Assembly: GCF_003330725.1 (NCBI RefSeq)
Contig: NZ_CP030840.1
Span: 3,782,001-3,846,000 of the forward strand
Source: Acidisarcina polymorpha
GTDB lineage: Bacteria > Acidobacteriota > Terriglobia > Terriglobales > Acidobacteriaceae
DNA length: 64,000 nt
Reading direction: 5' to 3'
Below the pieces are notes generated by a model. That model saw only the letters and a program-made list of their open reading frames with translations, was not told the DNA's origin and ran no database searches. The position numbers were made by a program, and so were the translations under genes. Below, in pieces: positions 5,801 to 16,600 of this stretch (position 1 is its first letter; every line of letters begins with the position of its first letter).

Positions 5801-8442
5801 CCCCTCCTGCCCTTCTTCCGCTTAGGCTTAAGCTTCTTGGCCTTGGGCGGCTTGTAGGCTGGCCTTCCGGAGGATTTAGCCTCCTTCGGCTTAGCTGCCT
5901 TCGCCTTCTTCGCTTGACCTCCCTTAGCTTGCCCCGCCTTCGCCGGACGCTTCCCCGCCGTCTCCTCCTCGATCAGCGCAAACTGCAGCCGTTTCTGGAT
6001 CGCATCGATCCGCTCTAGAATCACCCGCACCCTCTGCCCCATGAAGTACTTGCGATGATTGCGGCTGCCAATGATCTCGCGCGTGTTTTCGCGATAGGTG
6101 TAGTGGTCATCGCGGAGGCTGTCGATCGGCACCAGCCCCTCCACAAAGAGATTGTCGAGCTCGACGAAGAGCCCGTATTTCGTCGCGTTGAGGATCAGCG
6201 CGTCGAAGTCTTCGCCGACCCGGTCGCGCATGAACTTGATCTTCTTCCACTCGATCAGTTCGCGTTCGGCTTCCGCGGCCCGTCTCTCCGTCTGGCTCGT
6301 CTCCTGGGCGATGGCCGCCAGTTCAGATTCGGGAATGGGAATCAACGCCGGATCAGAGGGAGCAGCCGCCCTAGGCTTCGGACGGAAGGCCGCATGTTTG
6401 CCCGGAGCATGCGGTTCGCCGGGAGCGAGCGCTCCTTGAGGATTGACCCCCTCGGCCAGCAATGCCTTAACGATGCGGTGAACGACCAGGTCGGGATAGC
6501 GGCGAATCGGGGAAGTGAAATGCGTATAGCTCGGAGCAGCCAAGGCGAAATGGCCTTCGTTCTTCTCGCTATAGCGGGCCTGCTTGAGCGAACGCAGCAT
6601 GAGGTAGGCGAGGATGCGTTCTTCCGGCTTGCCGACAATCTTCGCGGTCAGCCGCTGATACATCTGCGGAGTTACCGGGATCTCCTGCGCAATCTCATGC
6701 TGCTGCGGCGTCCTGTGACCTTGATGGCCGCCGCGATGGTCCCTGCCTCGGCTTCCGCGCTGCTGCTCGCGGCGGTCGGACTTCATTTGCACGCGCTTCA
6801 CCGGCAGTGCGCCAATGCCCAGGGAGTAGCCGAAATGCGCGGCAGTATCTTCGACTTCAATGACCCGCTTCGCCTCGGGCATCTCGTGAATCCGGTAAAT
6901 CGAGGGCACGCCAAGCTGCTCGATCCAAGAAGCGACGCACTCATTCGCGGCCAGCATGAACTCTTCAATCAACCGGTTGGCCCAGTTGCGGACTGAGCGG
7001 ACCACATTGAGCATTGCCCCGGATGCGTCGAATTCAATCACCGGCTCGGGAAGATCGAAATCGATCGAGCCGCGCCGCTGACGCTTCTTGTTAAGCAGCA
7101 AAGCCAGCGCATACATACGTTCGAAGGCCGGAACCAGATCGTTGAACCGGGTGCGGGTGGATCCATGATCGTCTCGTCCCGGATCGATAATCGCCGCAAC
7201 CTGGGTATAGGTCATCCGCCGTGCCGAACGGATCACACCTTCGCAGATCTCATAGTCGAGGACCTCGCCATGAACATCGATCCGCATCAGGCAAGAGAGC
7301 ACGAGGCGATCTTCGCCCGGGCGCAGGCTGCAGATGTTGGTCGAGAGTTCTTGCGGAAGCATCGGGACTGCGCGGTCGGGAAAGTAAACGGAGTTGCCGC
7401 GCAGCCGGGCTTCAAGATCCAGGTCGGTGCCGGTGAGTACGTATTCGGCGACGTCCGCAATATGTACCTGAAGCTGATACGTGCCGTCCGCATTCTCCTC
7501 GACCAGAACCGCATCGTCGAAGTCTTTCGCGGTCTCTCCGTCAATGGTGACAATGGGCAGATCGCGAAAATCGCGTCGCTCGGCGACCGTTTCCGGATCG
7601 AGATGCGCCACCTCGCGGGCCTCCGCCAACACCTGCTCGGGAAAGACATGCGGCAAATGATGTTTCCGGATCATCATCTCGACATCGACGCCAAAGGCAT
7701 CCGGATCGCCAAGGATTTCGATCACCCGCCCACGGGCCGCACGATTAGGGCCTGGGAAGTCGGTGATCTCAATGTCCACCACCAGGCCCTCGAGCGGCGT
7801 TGGAGAGGTGTCATTAAAATCGATCGCTCCAGCGGCGGCAACAGCTTCGTCACCCAGGACACGATTGGCATTCGACTTCGGCAGCGTGGCGGAGATCTCC
7901 ATGCCGTCGGGAATCACGATCGGCTGGGTCATGCGATCATCGAAGGGCGTGACCGTGTTCTCCGGAAACCGCTGGTTGCGCGAGTAATGAAAGATGCCGA
8001 CCACGGTCGGGTTGCGGCGGGTGAGCACGCGCACGATGCGGCCCAGCTTCCGGCCATCCGCCCGGTTCGGCAACAGCTCGACCAGCACCTGATCGCCTTG
8101 CATGGCAGAGTTGATCTCATTCGGCGGAATGAAAATGTCTTCCTGGCCCGAGGCTTGTCGAGCATCGGGCCGGACAAATCCATAGCCGTCGCGATGCAGG
8201 TCAAGGCGGCCGGCCGCAAGATTGTCGCGCGTCGCGACTGACTTCGCCATCGCCCAATGGTCGCGGTCCAGTTTGACCAATTTGCCTGCTGCGGTCAGCC
8301 GTGCGAGGTGCTCGACCAGCAGTCGCCGCTCTCGTCCTCCAGGAAGCGAGAGTTCGCGCACCAACTGCTTGTAACCAGCGCGCTGGCCAGGGGAGCGTTC
8401 AATGCGGCGGAGCAAGTCACGGTCGGTCATCAATGAAGGCAT
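5797..8442 (-). CDS. rnr: Ribonuclease R (RNase II/RNB family 3'-5' exoribonuclease)
   Basis: The 881-residue protein carries N-terminal cold-shock/OB domains (GRLDLHRDGYGFVRPDA, EDIFIPPNEIN, residues about 75-160). The RNB catalytic domain follows, with the Asp cluster TIDGETAKDFDDAV near residue 300 and HFTSPIRRYPDLVVHR near 640. A C-terminal S1 domain (ATKYGLFVELDNLFVEGLVP) and a Lys-rich tail end the protein. It degrades structured RNA processively. It is longer than E. coli RNase R because of two loops: an Arg/Gly/His-rich stretch at about 545-575 and a Pro/Ala-rich one at about 675-710. The stop overlaps the TTG of the RHS fragment. Confidence 0.95.
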   Translation of the reverse strand: MPSLMTDRDLLRRIERSPGQRAGYKQLVRELSLPGGRERRLLVEHLARLTAAGKLVKLDRDHWAMAKSVATRDNLAAGRLDLHRDGYGFVRPDARQASGQEDIFIPPNEINSAMQGDQVLVELLPNRADGRKLGRIVRVLTRRNPTVVGIFHYSRNQRFPENTVTPFDDRMTQPIVIPDGMEISATLPKSNANRVLGDEAVAAAGAIDFNDTSPTPLEGLVVDIEITDFPGPNRAARGRVIEILGDPDAFGVDVEMMIRKHHLPHVFPEQVLAEAREVAHLDPETVAERRDFRDLPIVTIDGETAKDFDDAVLVEENADGTYQLQVHIADVAEYVLTGTDLDLEARLRGNSVYFPDRAVPMLPQELSTNICSLRPGEDRLVLSCLMRIDVHGEVLDYEICEGVIRSARRMTYTQVAAIIDPGRDDHGSTRTRFNDLVPAFERMYALALLLNKKRQRRGSIDFDLPEPVIEFDASGAMLNVVRSVRNWANRLIEEFMLAANECVASWIEQLGVPSIYRIHEMPEAKRVIEVEDTAAHFGYSLGIGALPVKRVQMKSDRREQQRGSRGRDHRGGHQGHRTPQQHEIAQEIPVTPQMYQRLTAKIVGKPEERILAYLMLRSLKQARYSEKNEGHFALAAPSYTHFTSPIRRYPDLVVHRIVKALLAEGVNPQGALAPGEPHAPGKHAAFRPKPRAAAPSDPALIPIPESELAAIAQETSQTERRAAEAERELIEWKKIKFMRDRVGEDFDALILNATKYGLFVELDNLFVEGLVPIDSLRDDHYTYRENTREIIGSRNHRKYFMGQRVRVILERIDAIQKRLQFALIEEETAGKRPAKAGQAKGGQAKKAKAAKPKEAKSSGRPAYKPPKAKKLKPKRKKGRRG

Positions 8443-8854
8443 TCCGTCGAGTAGAAAGGGAACGGTCGAGTGTAAGAGCTTCCCTATTCAGAGTAGAGCA
8501 AGTGATGAATGTGATTCCGACCTCGTTTCCCACATCGGAAAAGACTCGCCATCAGTGCAAAATGGGAAAGCAGATGTTTAAGATTTAGTGAGTAGTTTCA
8601 ATTAAAGTCAGCTTGGCGCATAGGATTCGAGCAGGGAACACCATTTCTAGCGGAAGAGCACCCATACGAAGCATTCATACCGGCATAGTAACGGCGATAT
8701 CGCACTTCGAGTCTATTCGCTTCTAGAACAATTCAGGACGGCATAGCACGACCGGGACGAACAGTCTTCAGCCTAAAAGCTCAACGATCAACGTCCAACG
8801 CAGAACGACCAGCAACGAACGACCAGCTTTAGCAGGAAAGGACCAAGAAATCCG
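8443..8854. other. Intergenic region between rnr and the bactofilin gene
   Basis: About 410 bp separate the divergent rnr and bactofilin genes. The part near 8560-8620 is AT-richer (AGATTTAGTGAGTAG...) and could hold promoters, but no convincing pair of boxes was seen. A short repeat of AACGACCAGC occurs twice near 8805-8830. No gene or RNA was recognised. Confidence 0.5.
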
Positions 8855-9412
8855 ATGTGGAAACCTAATCAACCCGCAAACGCCTCCTCCACCCCCAACA
8901 ACGAGCCGATCCGGCCCGTAACCTCGACGCCCCCGCCGTTCGAACCTACCCCCGCCGCTCGTCCGAGCGTCGCTGCCGCGAGCAGCCCTGCGTCCCAGGT
9001 CTCGACCGATCAGGCGACTATCGGCAAGAGTCTCGTCGTGAAGGGGGAAGTCACGGGTTCGGAGTCGCTCTATATCGATGGCAAAGTCGAAGGCGCCATC
9101 AATCTGCCGGGGAATCGCGTCACCGTTGGGCGCAACGGCCAGGTGTCAGCCAACATCTCCGCCCGCGAAGTTGTCGTGCTCGGCAAAGTCAAGGGCAACA
9201 TCAATGCCAGCGACCGAGTCGACATCCGTAGCGAAGGCGCCCTCACCGGCGACGTGATCGCTCAGCGGATCAGCATCGAAGACGGTGCTTTCTTTAAGGG
9301 CGGCATCGACATTCGCAAGCCTGGACAAGAAAAGCCCACCTTGGAAACTAAGACCACCAATTCGGTGGCTTCAACGAATTCCGTTGACGCTGCACGGGTC
9401 GTTGCGGTCTAG
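8855..9412 (+). CDS. Bactofilin family protein
   Basis: The 185-residue protein has a Pro/Ala-rich disordered N-terminus (1-50), then the bactofilin right-handed beta-helix (about 55-150), recognisable by repeated hydrophobic/Gly turns such as YIDGKVEGAINLPGNRV and VVVLGKVKGNINASDRV, and a short Thr-rich tail. Bactofilins polymerise spontaneously into membrane-associated filaments and help position cell-shape, stalk or polar proteins. An AGGAAAGGA Shine-Dalgarno precedes the ATG. No LytM-type partner peptidase is adjacent, so its specific task here is unknown. Confidence 0.9.
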   Translation: MWKPNQPANASSTPNNEPIRPVTSTPPPFEPTPAARPSVAAASSPASQVSTDQATIGKSLVVKGEVTGSESLYIDGKVEGAINLPGNRVTVGRNGQVSANISAREVVVLGKVKGNINASDRVDIRSEGALTGDVIAQRISIEDGAFFKGGIDIRKPGQEKPTLETKTTNSVASTNSVDAARVVAV

Positions 9413-9467
9413 CTAGTCAAGCAAGATCTAGACAGGCACCTTCGTTTTACGCCAGCGCGGCGCGACA

Positions 9468-10391
9468 TCAACTGCCTCGCCGCGCTCGCCACAGGGCGCC
9501 TTGTACCGGATCCGTCGCTGTCTCGGAGATCACAATTCCTGGATAGCGGGCTCCCAAAGCTTCGGCCAACGCCTGGCGAGCGAGCGCGACCTTGGTCAAA
9601 ATGCTGCCCGCTAATGCAACGGGCGGCACTACGAAGTCTTCTTGTCGACTGCCTTCCACCCTGCGTAAACGCTCAATCATCAACGTGGCTAGCTCGGCCA
9701 GGTGTCTGCCCCCGTCGCGCACTACTTCAGCTGCAACCGCATCCCCGCTGACCGCGCACTCCACGACCAACGGCGCTAACTGCGAAAAGTCCGGTGCCAG
9801 GTTCTGGCTTGCAAACTCAACCACTTCCTCAGGGGAGCTCAACTTCCAGTGCCTGCGAATGGAATCCAGCAGCTGCGTGGGGCGCTCTTCATCGATTGCC
9901 CGAAACGATCTCCTCAGTCCTTCCACGCCAAGAAAATGCCCTGAACCTTCATCAGAGAGGATCGGGCCGTAACCCCCCACCGTCCTGAAGACGCCATCGT
10001 TCCCTCGTCCCGCGATCTGCGATCCCGTGCCGGCTAGGATCAGCACTCCGCGTTGGCCGCGGAACGCCGCATCGAGGGCGATCTCCACATCGCCGACCAG
10101 CATCAGTTCACCCCCGATAAGCTCCGCGAAAGTGCTCCGGATCCACGCCGCGGCTGTTGGTACCGCCACTCCCCCCGCTCCGATGCAGCAGCGTGTCACC
10201 TTCCGCATCGATACCCCGGTCAGCGAAGTCAGCTCGTTGAGCGCACTATAGAGGTTTCGTCCCGTCGTCGCTGCATCCAGGCGAAGCACCTTGATGCTGC
10301 CCGTCCTGACTCGGCCAAGCTCCCGGTCTTCCTCCGCCAGCAAAAAGTCGGTCTTGGTCCCGCCTCCGTCAATGCCTAGGTAATATGCCAT
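9468..10391 (-). CDS. BadF/BadG/BcrA/BcrD-type ATPase, N-acetylglucosamine kinase-like
   Basis: Starting at the ATG at 10389-10391 (MAYYLGIDGGGTKTDFLLA) gives 307 residues, the normal size of this ASKHA-fold family; a longer open frame upstream is not needed. The phosphate-1 motif GIDGGGTKTD is at the N-terminus. The adenosine-side motif LILAGTGSQIAGRG and GGYGPILSDEGSGHFLG follow in the middle, as in eukaryotic-type GlcNAc kinases. Likely role: ATP-dependent phosphorylation of an amino sugar released during cell-wall or chitin turnover. It is convergent with bactofilin and divergent from rpsA. Confidence 0.85.
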   Translation of the reverse strand: MAYYLGIDGGGTKTDFLLAEEDRELGRVRTGSIKVLRLDAATTGRNLYSALNELTSLTGVSMRKVTRCCIGAGGVAVPTAAAWIRSTFAELIGGELMLVGDVEIALDAAFRGQRGVLILAGTGSQIAGRGNDGVFRTVGGYGPILSDEGSGHFLGVEGLRRSFRAIDEERPTQLLDSIRRHWKLSSPEEVVEFASQNLAPDFSQLAPLVVECAVSGDAVAAEVVRDGGRHLAELATLMIERLRRVEGSRQEDFVVPPVALAGSILTKVALARQALAEALGARYPGIVISETATDPVQGALWRARRGS

Positions 10392-10493
10392 GGTCGTCGG
10401 GCTCCGTCTTGCCCAGCCCATCCTATCGCAAACGATCCCGGCGGCTGGCTGCAGGACCAAGCTGCCTCGCTTTATGCCACAATCAAGAGCGAC

Positions 10494-12182
10494 ATGCCTG
10501 ATTCCAACGTTCCCGAACTCTCCGCCCCTGATTTGGCCGCGGTCGAACCCGTAGAATCCTTCAGCGACATCCTCTCGCAATTCGAAAAAAACCAGGTCCG
10601 CAAGTCCGACGACGGCAGCCGTCAAATCGACGCTACGCTTGTCGCTCTAACCGCGGAATCGGCCCTCTTCGATATCGGGTTCAAGACCGAAGGCATCCTG
10701 CCGCTGGCCGCGTTTGCCGGCAAAGAGATCAAGGTCGGCGATCATTTTCAGGTCTCGGTCAAAGGCCGCGACGCCGAAGGCTACTACGAGCTCTCACTGC
10801 TTAAAGTCGTCCAACCAAAAGATTGGTCGCTGCTCGAGCAAGCCTTCAACGACAAGGAAGCGGTGCTCGGCACTATCACCGCCGTCGTGAAAGGCGGCTT
10901 GACCGTCGACATCGGAACTCGCGCCTTCATGCCCGCTTCGCGAAGCGGCGCCCGCGATGCAGCAGAGATGGCCAAGCTGATCGGCCAACAGGTGCGCGTC
11001 CGCATCATTAAGCTCGAGGTCGCCGAAGAAGACGTGGTGGTCGATCGCCGCGTGCTCGCCGAAGAGGAAGAGCGCGTCACGAAAGAACGCCGCTACTCCG
11101 AGGTCCGCGAAGGCGATGTCGTGCAGGGCGTCGTTCGGAGTCTCGCCGATTACGGCGCCTTCGTCGACCTTGGCGGCGTCGATGGTCTTCTTCATGTCTC
11201 CGATATCGCCTGGAGCCGCGTCGCCAATCCGGCCGACGTGCTTGCCGTCGGGCAGACGGTTGAAGTCAAAGTCCTGAAGATCGACCCAGAAAAGAAACGC
11301 ATCTCTCTCGGGCTGAAACAGCTCCAGCCCCAGCCGTGGGACTCCGTTCCCGACAAGTACAAGACCGGCGAGCGGGTGCGCGGGCCGGTGACTCGGCTGA
11401 CTGAGTTTGGCGCCTTCGTCGAACTCGAGCCCGGCGTCGAAGGGCTGATCCATCTCTCGGAAATGTCCTGGGCGAAAAAGGTCCACAAGCCCGGCGATAT
11501 CTTCAAGCAAGGGGAGATCGTCGAGGCCGTCATCCTCGGCATCAAGCTTGAAGAGCGCCGCATCTCGCTCGGCTTCAAGCAGCTCCTGACCGATCCATGG
11601 GCTGAAGCAGCACAGAGATTGGGACCTGGCTCTGTTGTGGAGGGACCGGTGACCAGCTTCACCAAGTTTGGCGCCTTCATTCAGGTCGCTGAGGGCCTCG
11701 AAGGTATGGTCCACATCAGCGAGATCACTGCTGAAATGCGCCTGCATCATCCTCAGGAGGCATTAAAGGTCGGCGAAGTGGTCAAAGCACAGGTGCTTGA
11801 ACTTGATAAGGAGAAGCGTCAACTCAAGCTCAGCATCAAGCAGCTCACACCCATCAGCGTTGATGAGTATTTCGCCGAACACAAGTCGGGTGACATCGTG
11901 ACTGGACGCGTGATTGAAATAGCGGACGGTTTGGCGCGTGTGGAACTAGGCGAGGGCATTTACGGCGAAAGTACAGTTCCGCAGACCAGTCAATCAGCGC
12001 TGTCAGTAACCGCGGGTGCCAAGGCGGATTTGTCCTCCTTGACCTCCATGCTGCAGGCTCGCTGGAAGGGCAGTTCACCCGCAGCCACTCCTGTACCTAA
12101 GCTTGCCGAAGGCCACATTCGGAGTTTTCGCATCAAAACTCTCGACGCATCAACCCGGATCATTCAATTGACATTAAACTGA
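10494..12182 (+). CDS. rpsA: 30S ribosomal protein S1
   Basis: The 562-residue protein consists of about six S1 RNA-binding repeats. The central ones are clear: GDVVQGVVRSLADYGAFVDL, RVRGPVTRLTEFGAFVELEP and VVEGPVTSFTKFGAFIQVAE, each followed by a VHISE/LLHVSD-type strand. S1 binds mRNA leaders on the 30S subunit and is needed for translation of weak-SD messages. Its length matches family norms. An internal 153-bp segment (11011-11163) has an inverted, 10-bp-shorter copy in the RHS region at 2276-2418. Confidence 0.95.
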   Translation: MPDSNVPELSAPDLAAVEPVESFSDILSQFEKNQVRKSDDGSRQIDATLVALTAESALFDIGFKTEGILPLAAFAGKEIKVGDHFQVSVKGRDAEGYYELSLLKVVQPKDWSLLEQAFNDKEAVLGTITAVVKGGLTVDIGTRAFMPASRSGARDAAEMAKLIGQQVRVRIIKLEVAEEDVVVDRRVLAEEEERVTKERRYSEVREGDVVQGVVRSLADYGAFVDLGGVDGLLHVSDIAWSRVANPADVLAVGQTVEVKVLKIDPEKKRISLGLKQLQPQPWDSVPDKYKTGERVRGPVTRLTEFGAFVELEPGVEGLIHLSEMSWAKKVHKPGDIFKQGEIVEAVILGIKLEERRISLGFKQLLTDPWAEAAQRLGPGSVVEGPVTSFTKFGAFIQVAEGLEGMVHISEITAEMRLHHPQEALKVGEVVKAQVLELDKEKRQLKLSIKQLTPISVDEYFAEHKSGDIVTGRVIEIADGLARVELGEGIYGESTVPQTSQSALSVTAGAKADLSSLTSMLQARWKGSSPAATPVPKLAEGHIRSFRIKTLDASTRIIQLTLN

Positions 12183-12314
12183 AGCCACTGCACGAGACGA
12201 GTAGACGCGCTACTGCATTCTTCGCAAGTTCTACAAAAATCGGGAATGCTGTTCCGCTCAACGGAAACCTTTCGGCCTTCTTGGAGTCCTTGGGCATCTG
12301 TTCTTCGTCTACAA

Positions 12315-12347
12315 CATCTCATGGGAAAAACCCTTAATTGTGAGATG
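12315..12347. promoter_or_regulatory. Inverted repeat upstream of the RND operon
   Basis: CATCTCA at 12315-12321 is mirrored by TGAGATG at 12341-12347, ending 14 nt before the ATG of the membrane fusion protein. This could be an operator for an efflux regulator or an mRNA hairpin that affects initiation. No regulator gene is adjacent, so the function is open. Confidence 0.4.
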
Positions 12348-12361
12348 AGTATCCTGAGACG

Positions 12362-13630
12362 ATGCCTGAAGACGATTTGAACCACGAAAGCCCTGGTGCT
12401 CCGCCACCGAATCATCCGGTCACTCGCCCCGCTCCTCCGGAACATACAAGTCCCCCTCGACGCAAGTCCCGACAGGCAATCGCCTGGATCATCGTGCTGC
12501 TGCTCTTCGCATTGGCTTTCTATCTTGTTCTTCGCCATCACGGCGATACCGCGCAAAAGGCGGCTGCAGGGTCGCGACGCGGTGGATTCGGTCCGGTCAC
12601 CCTCACGGTGGCTACCGCGTCTAAGGGCAGCATTGGCGTGTACCTCGACGCCATCGGCACCGTTACTCCTGTCTACACCTCTTCGATTACCGCACAGGCC
12701 GCAGGCGTCGTCACTGCAGTTCACTATCATGAAGGCCAACTGGTTCACAAAGGCGACTCCCTGATCGACATCGATCCTCGTACCTATCAGGCGCAGGTGG
12801 TCGAAGCCCAGGGCGCACTCGATCGCGACACCAACCTGCTCGCTCAGGCGAAGATGGATCTTGCACGCTATCAAGCTGCGTGGGCCCGTAACGCAATCCC
12901 CAAACAGACGTTGGACGATCAAGAGAAACTTGTGCTGCAGGACGAGGGCACGGTTAAGAACGACGAGGGCACGCTGCAATTCAATCAAGTGCAGTTGAGC
13001 TATTGCCACATCGTGTCGCCGATTACTGGAAGAGTCGGCCTCCGGCTCCTCGACCCCGGCAACGTGGTCACCGCCGGAGGTACGACGGTGCTCGTAGTCA
13101 TTACCCAGGTCGATCCGACGACAGTGATCTTTACCATTCCTGAAGACAACCTTGGCCAGGTACAGAGCCAGATGCGGCACGGAAAGTCCTTGCTTGTCGA
13201 CGCACTGGATCGCAATCAGCAGACCAAGATTGCCTCTGGCAAATTGATGACGATCGACAACCAGATCGATACCACCACCGGTACGGTCAAACTTCGCGCG
13301 CTCTTCAATAACAAGACCGGAGCCCTCTTCGCCAATCAGTTCGTGAATACAAAGCTGCTCGTGAACACCATCGACGGCGTCACCCTCATTCCGACTGGAG
13401 CCATCCAGCATAACGGTCAAGTCTCTTTTGTCTATGCGATTGAGAACAACACCGCCAAGGTCAAAAACGTGAAACCCGGAGTCTCGGACCAAGGGATAAC
13501 CGCGGTGCAGGGAATTGACCCGGGTACCGTGGTCGCCACCAGCAGCTTTGAAAAGTTGCAGGATGGGGTCAAGACCGTGGTTTCCAAGGAGCCGATTCCG
13601 GCGAATACGACCGAGAGCAACACTCCGTGA
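12362..13630 (+). CDS. RND efflux membrane fusion protein (MdtA-like)
   Basis: The 422-residue protein has a Pro-rich cytoplasmic N-terminus, one membrane anchor ([18 protein letters not shown], residues 39-57), then the HlyD/MdtA periplasmic layout. That comprises a lipoyl half ([17 protein letters not shown]), an alpha-hairpin rich in Gln/Leu (140-200), the second lipoyl half ([15 protein letters not shown]) and a beta-barrel with a proximal domain. It bridges the inner-membrane pump and outer-membrane channel. Its stop overlaps the GTG of the next gene (GTGA), showing one operon of adaptor, two pumps and a channel, the MdtABC arrangement. Confidence 0.9.
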   Translation: MPEDDLNHESPGAPPPNHPVTRPAPPEHTSPPRRKSRQAIAWIIVLLLFALAFYLVLRHHGDTAQKAAAGSRRGGFGPVTLTVATASKGSIGVYLDAIGTVTPVYTSSITAQAAGVVTAVHYHEGQLVHKGDSLIDIDPRTYQAQVVEAQGALDRDTNLLAQAKMDLARYQAAWARNAIPKQTLDDQEKLVLQDEGTVKNDEGTLQFNQVQLSYCHIVSPITGRVGLRLLDPGNVVTAGGTTVLVVITQVDPTTVIFTIPEDNLGQVQSQMRHGKSLLVDALDRNQQTKIASGKLMTIDNQIDTTTGTVKLRALFNNKTGALFANQFVNTKLLVNTIDGVTLIPTGAIQHNGQVSFVYAIENNTAKVKNVKPGVSDQGITAVQGIDPGTVVATSSFEKLQDGVKTVVSKEPIPANTTESNTP

Positions 13631-16600
13631 GTCCGTCCCGCCCATTCATCCTGCGGCCGGTCGCGACTTCGCTGCTGATGGCCGCCATCCTGCTTGTAGG
13701 CATCGTTGCTTATACGCAGCTGCCGGTCTCTGCCTTGCCCGAAGTAGACTACCCCACCATCCAGGTGCTCACGTTTTATCCCGGCGCGAGCCCCAATGTC
13801 ATGGCGACGACCGTCACCGCGCCGTTGGAGCGGCAGTTCGGCCAGCTTCAGGGCCTCAGTCAAATGACCTCGACAAGCGCGGGCGGAACCTCGGTCATCG
13901 TGCTGCAGTTCTCGCTCAGCTTGAACATCGATGTCGCTGAAGAAGAGGTCCAGTCGGCCATCAACGCGGCGCAGAGCTATTTGCCCTCGAATCTGCCTAC
14001 GCCGCCCGTCTACAGCAAGACCAATCCTGCCGATGCGCCCGTTTTGACTCTGGCCATCACTTCGCAGTCGATGCCGCTCTCGCAGGTGGAAGACCTGGTC
14101 GATACCCGTCTCGCGCCTAAGCTCTCACAGCTAAACGGCGTTGGCCTGGTGAGTATCAGCGGCGGCCAGAAGCCAGCAGTCCGGATTCAGGCGAACCCGG
14201 TGGCGCTCTCATCCTACGGGCTGGGATTGGAAGACCTGCGCACCGCGCTGACCCAAACCAGCGTCAATGCTGCCAAAGGCAACTTCGATGGTCCGCATCA
14301 GGATTATCAGATCAACGCAAACGATCAGCTGACGACCAGCGACGATTATCGCAACATCGTTGTTGCCTACCGTAACAACGCCCCGGTGATGCTGAAAGAC
14401 GTTGCCGTGGTGGTCGACGGCATCGAGAACAACAACCTCGCCGCCTGGGAGGATGAGACGCCCGCCGTCATCCTGAATATCCAGCGTCAGCCGGGCGCGA
14501 ATACCATCGCCGTGGTCAGGAGCATCAAGGCGCTGCTGCCTCAGCTTGAAACCACCTTGCCGGTCTCGATCAAGGTGACGCAGCTCACCGATTTGACCAC
14601 TGCCATTCAAGCGTCGGTCGACGATGTTGAATTCGAACTGATGCTCACCATCGCGCTGGTGGTGATGGTGATCTTCCTCTTTCTGCGCAATCTCTACGCC
14701 ACCATCATTCCCAGCGTCGCCGTGCCGCTCTCGCTGGTCGGCACCTTTGGCGCGATGTACGCGCTGGGGTATTCGCTCGACAATCTCTCGCTCATGGCGC
14801 TGACCATCTCGACCGGGTTCGTCGTCGATGACGCGATCGTGATGATCGAAAACATCGCCCGCTACCTCGAAGCCGGAGACAGTCCGATGGAAGCCGCGCT
14901 TAAGGGTGCGGAGCAGATCGGGTTCACCATCGTCTCGCTGACCGTCTCGCTGATCGCGGTGCTGATTCCGCTCCTGTTCATGGGCGACGTGGTGGGCCGG
15001 TTATTCCGGGAATTCGCCGTAACTCTTGCCGTCACCATCATCCTTTCGGCGGTGGTCTCGCTCACCTTGACGCCGATGATGGCGTCGCGCATTTTAAAGC
15101 ACACCCCGGAAGACCAGCAGGGGCGTTTCTATCAGGCCTCCGAGCGCGTCTTTGAGAACATGATCGCCTTCTACGGGCGGACATTGAAGGTCGTTCTTCG
15201 CTTTCAGCCTCTGACTCTCCTGGTCGCGGTCGCGACCCTGGCCCTCACCGTCTTCCTGTACATCATCATCCCCAAGGGTTTTTTCCCGGTGCAGGATACG
15301 GGCGTTATACAGGGTATTTCGCAGGCGCCGGAGACCATCTCCTTCAAGGCGATGGCCCAGAAGCAGCAGCAGCTGGCCCAGATCATCCTCCAGGACCCCG
15401 CCGTTGAGAGCCTCTCCTCCTTCATCGGAGCGGATGGCACCAACACGACGCTCAACAGCGGCCGGATGTCGATCAACCTGAAGCCGCTCGATCAACGACA
15501 TATCAGCGCTGCCGATGTCATTCGCCGTCTGCAGAAGAGCCTGCCGCAAGTGCAGGGCATCACCCTGTTCATGCAGCCGGTCCAAAACATCACCGTCGAT
15601 GACCGGGTCAGCCGAACACAATATCAATACACCCTTGAAGATCCGGACCAGGCCGAGTTAAATCTGTGGACCAGCCGCTTCGTCGACAAGCTCAAGCAGC
15701 TCCCGGAGATCACTGACGTCGCGACCGATCAACAAACCGGAGGCCTCACTACTTCGCTGGTCATTGATCGGGTTACCGCGTCGCGGCTTGGCATTGCGCC
15801 TACCACTATCGACAACACCCTCTATGACGCCTTCGGTCAGCGCCAGATCAACACGATGTACACCCAGCTGAACCAGTACCACGTCATCCTGGAGACCGAT
15901 CCGCATTTCCAGAGCGATCCAGATAAGCTGCACCAGATGTACATCCAGGCGAATGCCTCGTCAGGCGCAAGCGGCGCGGCCGCGTCTTCGTCATTTGCCT
16001 CCTCGGGATCGTCCTCCGCAGGGTCGAACGCCACCACTACCGCGCTTCCTTATACTCCCGCCCCTGGTACCCTGGCGCCTCCGGCGACCGCCCTCACGGC
16101 CGGCATTGGCACCACCACGACTACCTCGACACCTGCTACCACGGCAAACACTACCACCGGCTCGACCTATAACAACGCCGTCCCCTTGAGCGCCTTCACC
16201 CACTTTAAAAACGATACCCAGGCGCTCTCGATCACCCACCAGGGACAATTCCCGTCGGTGACCGTCTCTTTCAATCTTGCCCCGAACGGGGCGTTGGGCA
16301 ATGCTATAACGGCGGTTGAAAAGGTCCAGAAAGACCTGGATATGCCGGCCAGCATACAAGCCGACTTCCAGGGAACCGCCGCCTCCTTCCGCAATTCACT
16401 CTCAAACGAGGCGCTCCTCGTTCTGGCTGCGCTGGTGACCGTCTACATCGTGCTGGGCGTTCTTTACGAGAGCTTCATTCATCCGGTAACGATCCTCTCT
16501 ACGCTGCCTTCCGCCGGTGTCGGCGCATTGCTCTCTCTCATGCTCTTCGGTCAGGATTTAAGCGTCGTCGCGATCATCGGCATCATCCTGCTGATCGGTA

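Noticed and set aside
7165-8241. 358-codon plus-strand frame inside rnr
   Set aside because: rnr on the other strand has full domain support; the antisense frame has no recognisable feature.
12164-13645. Long open frame on the minus strand opposite the RND adaptor gene
   Set aside because: It mirrors a well-supported plus-strand gene, has low-complexity His/Arg/Asp-rich composition and no family motifs; GC-rich antisense frames are commonly open.
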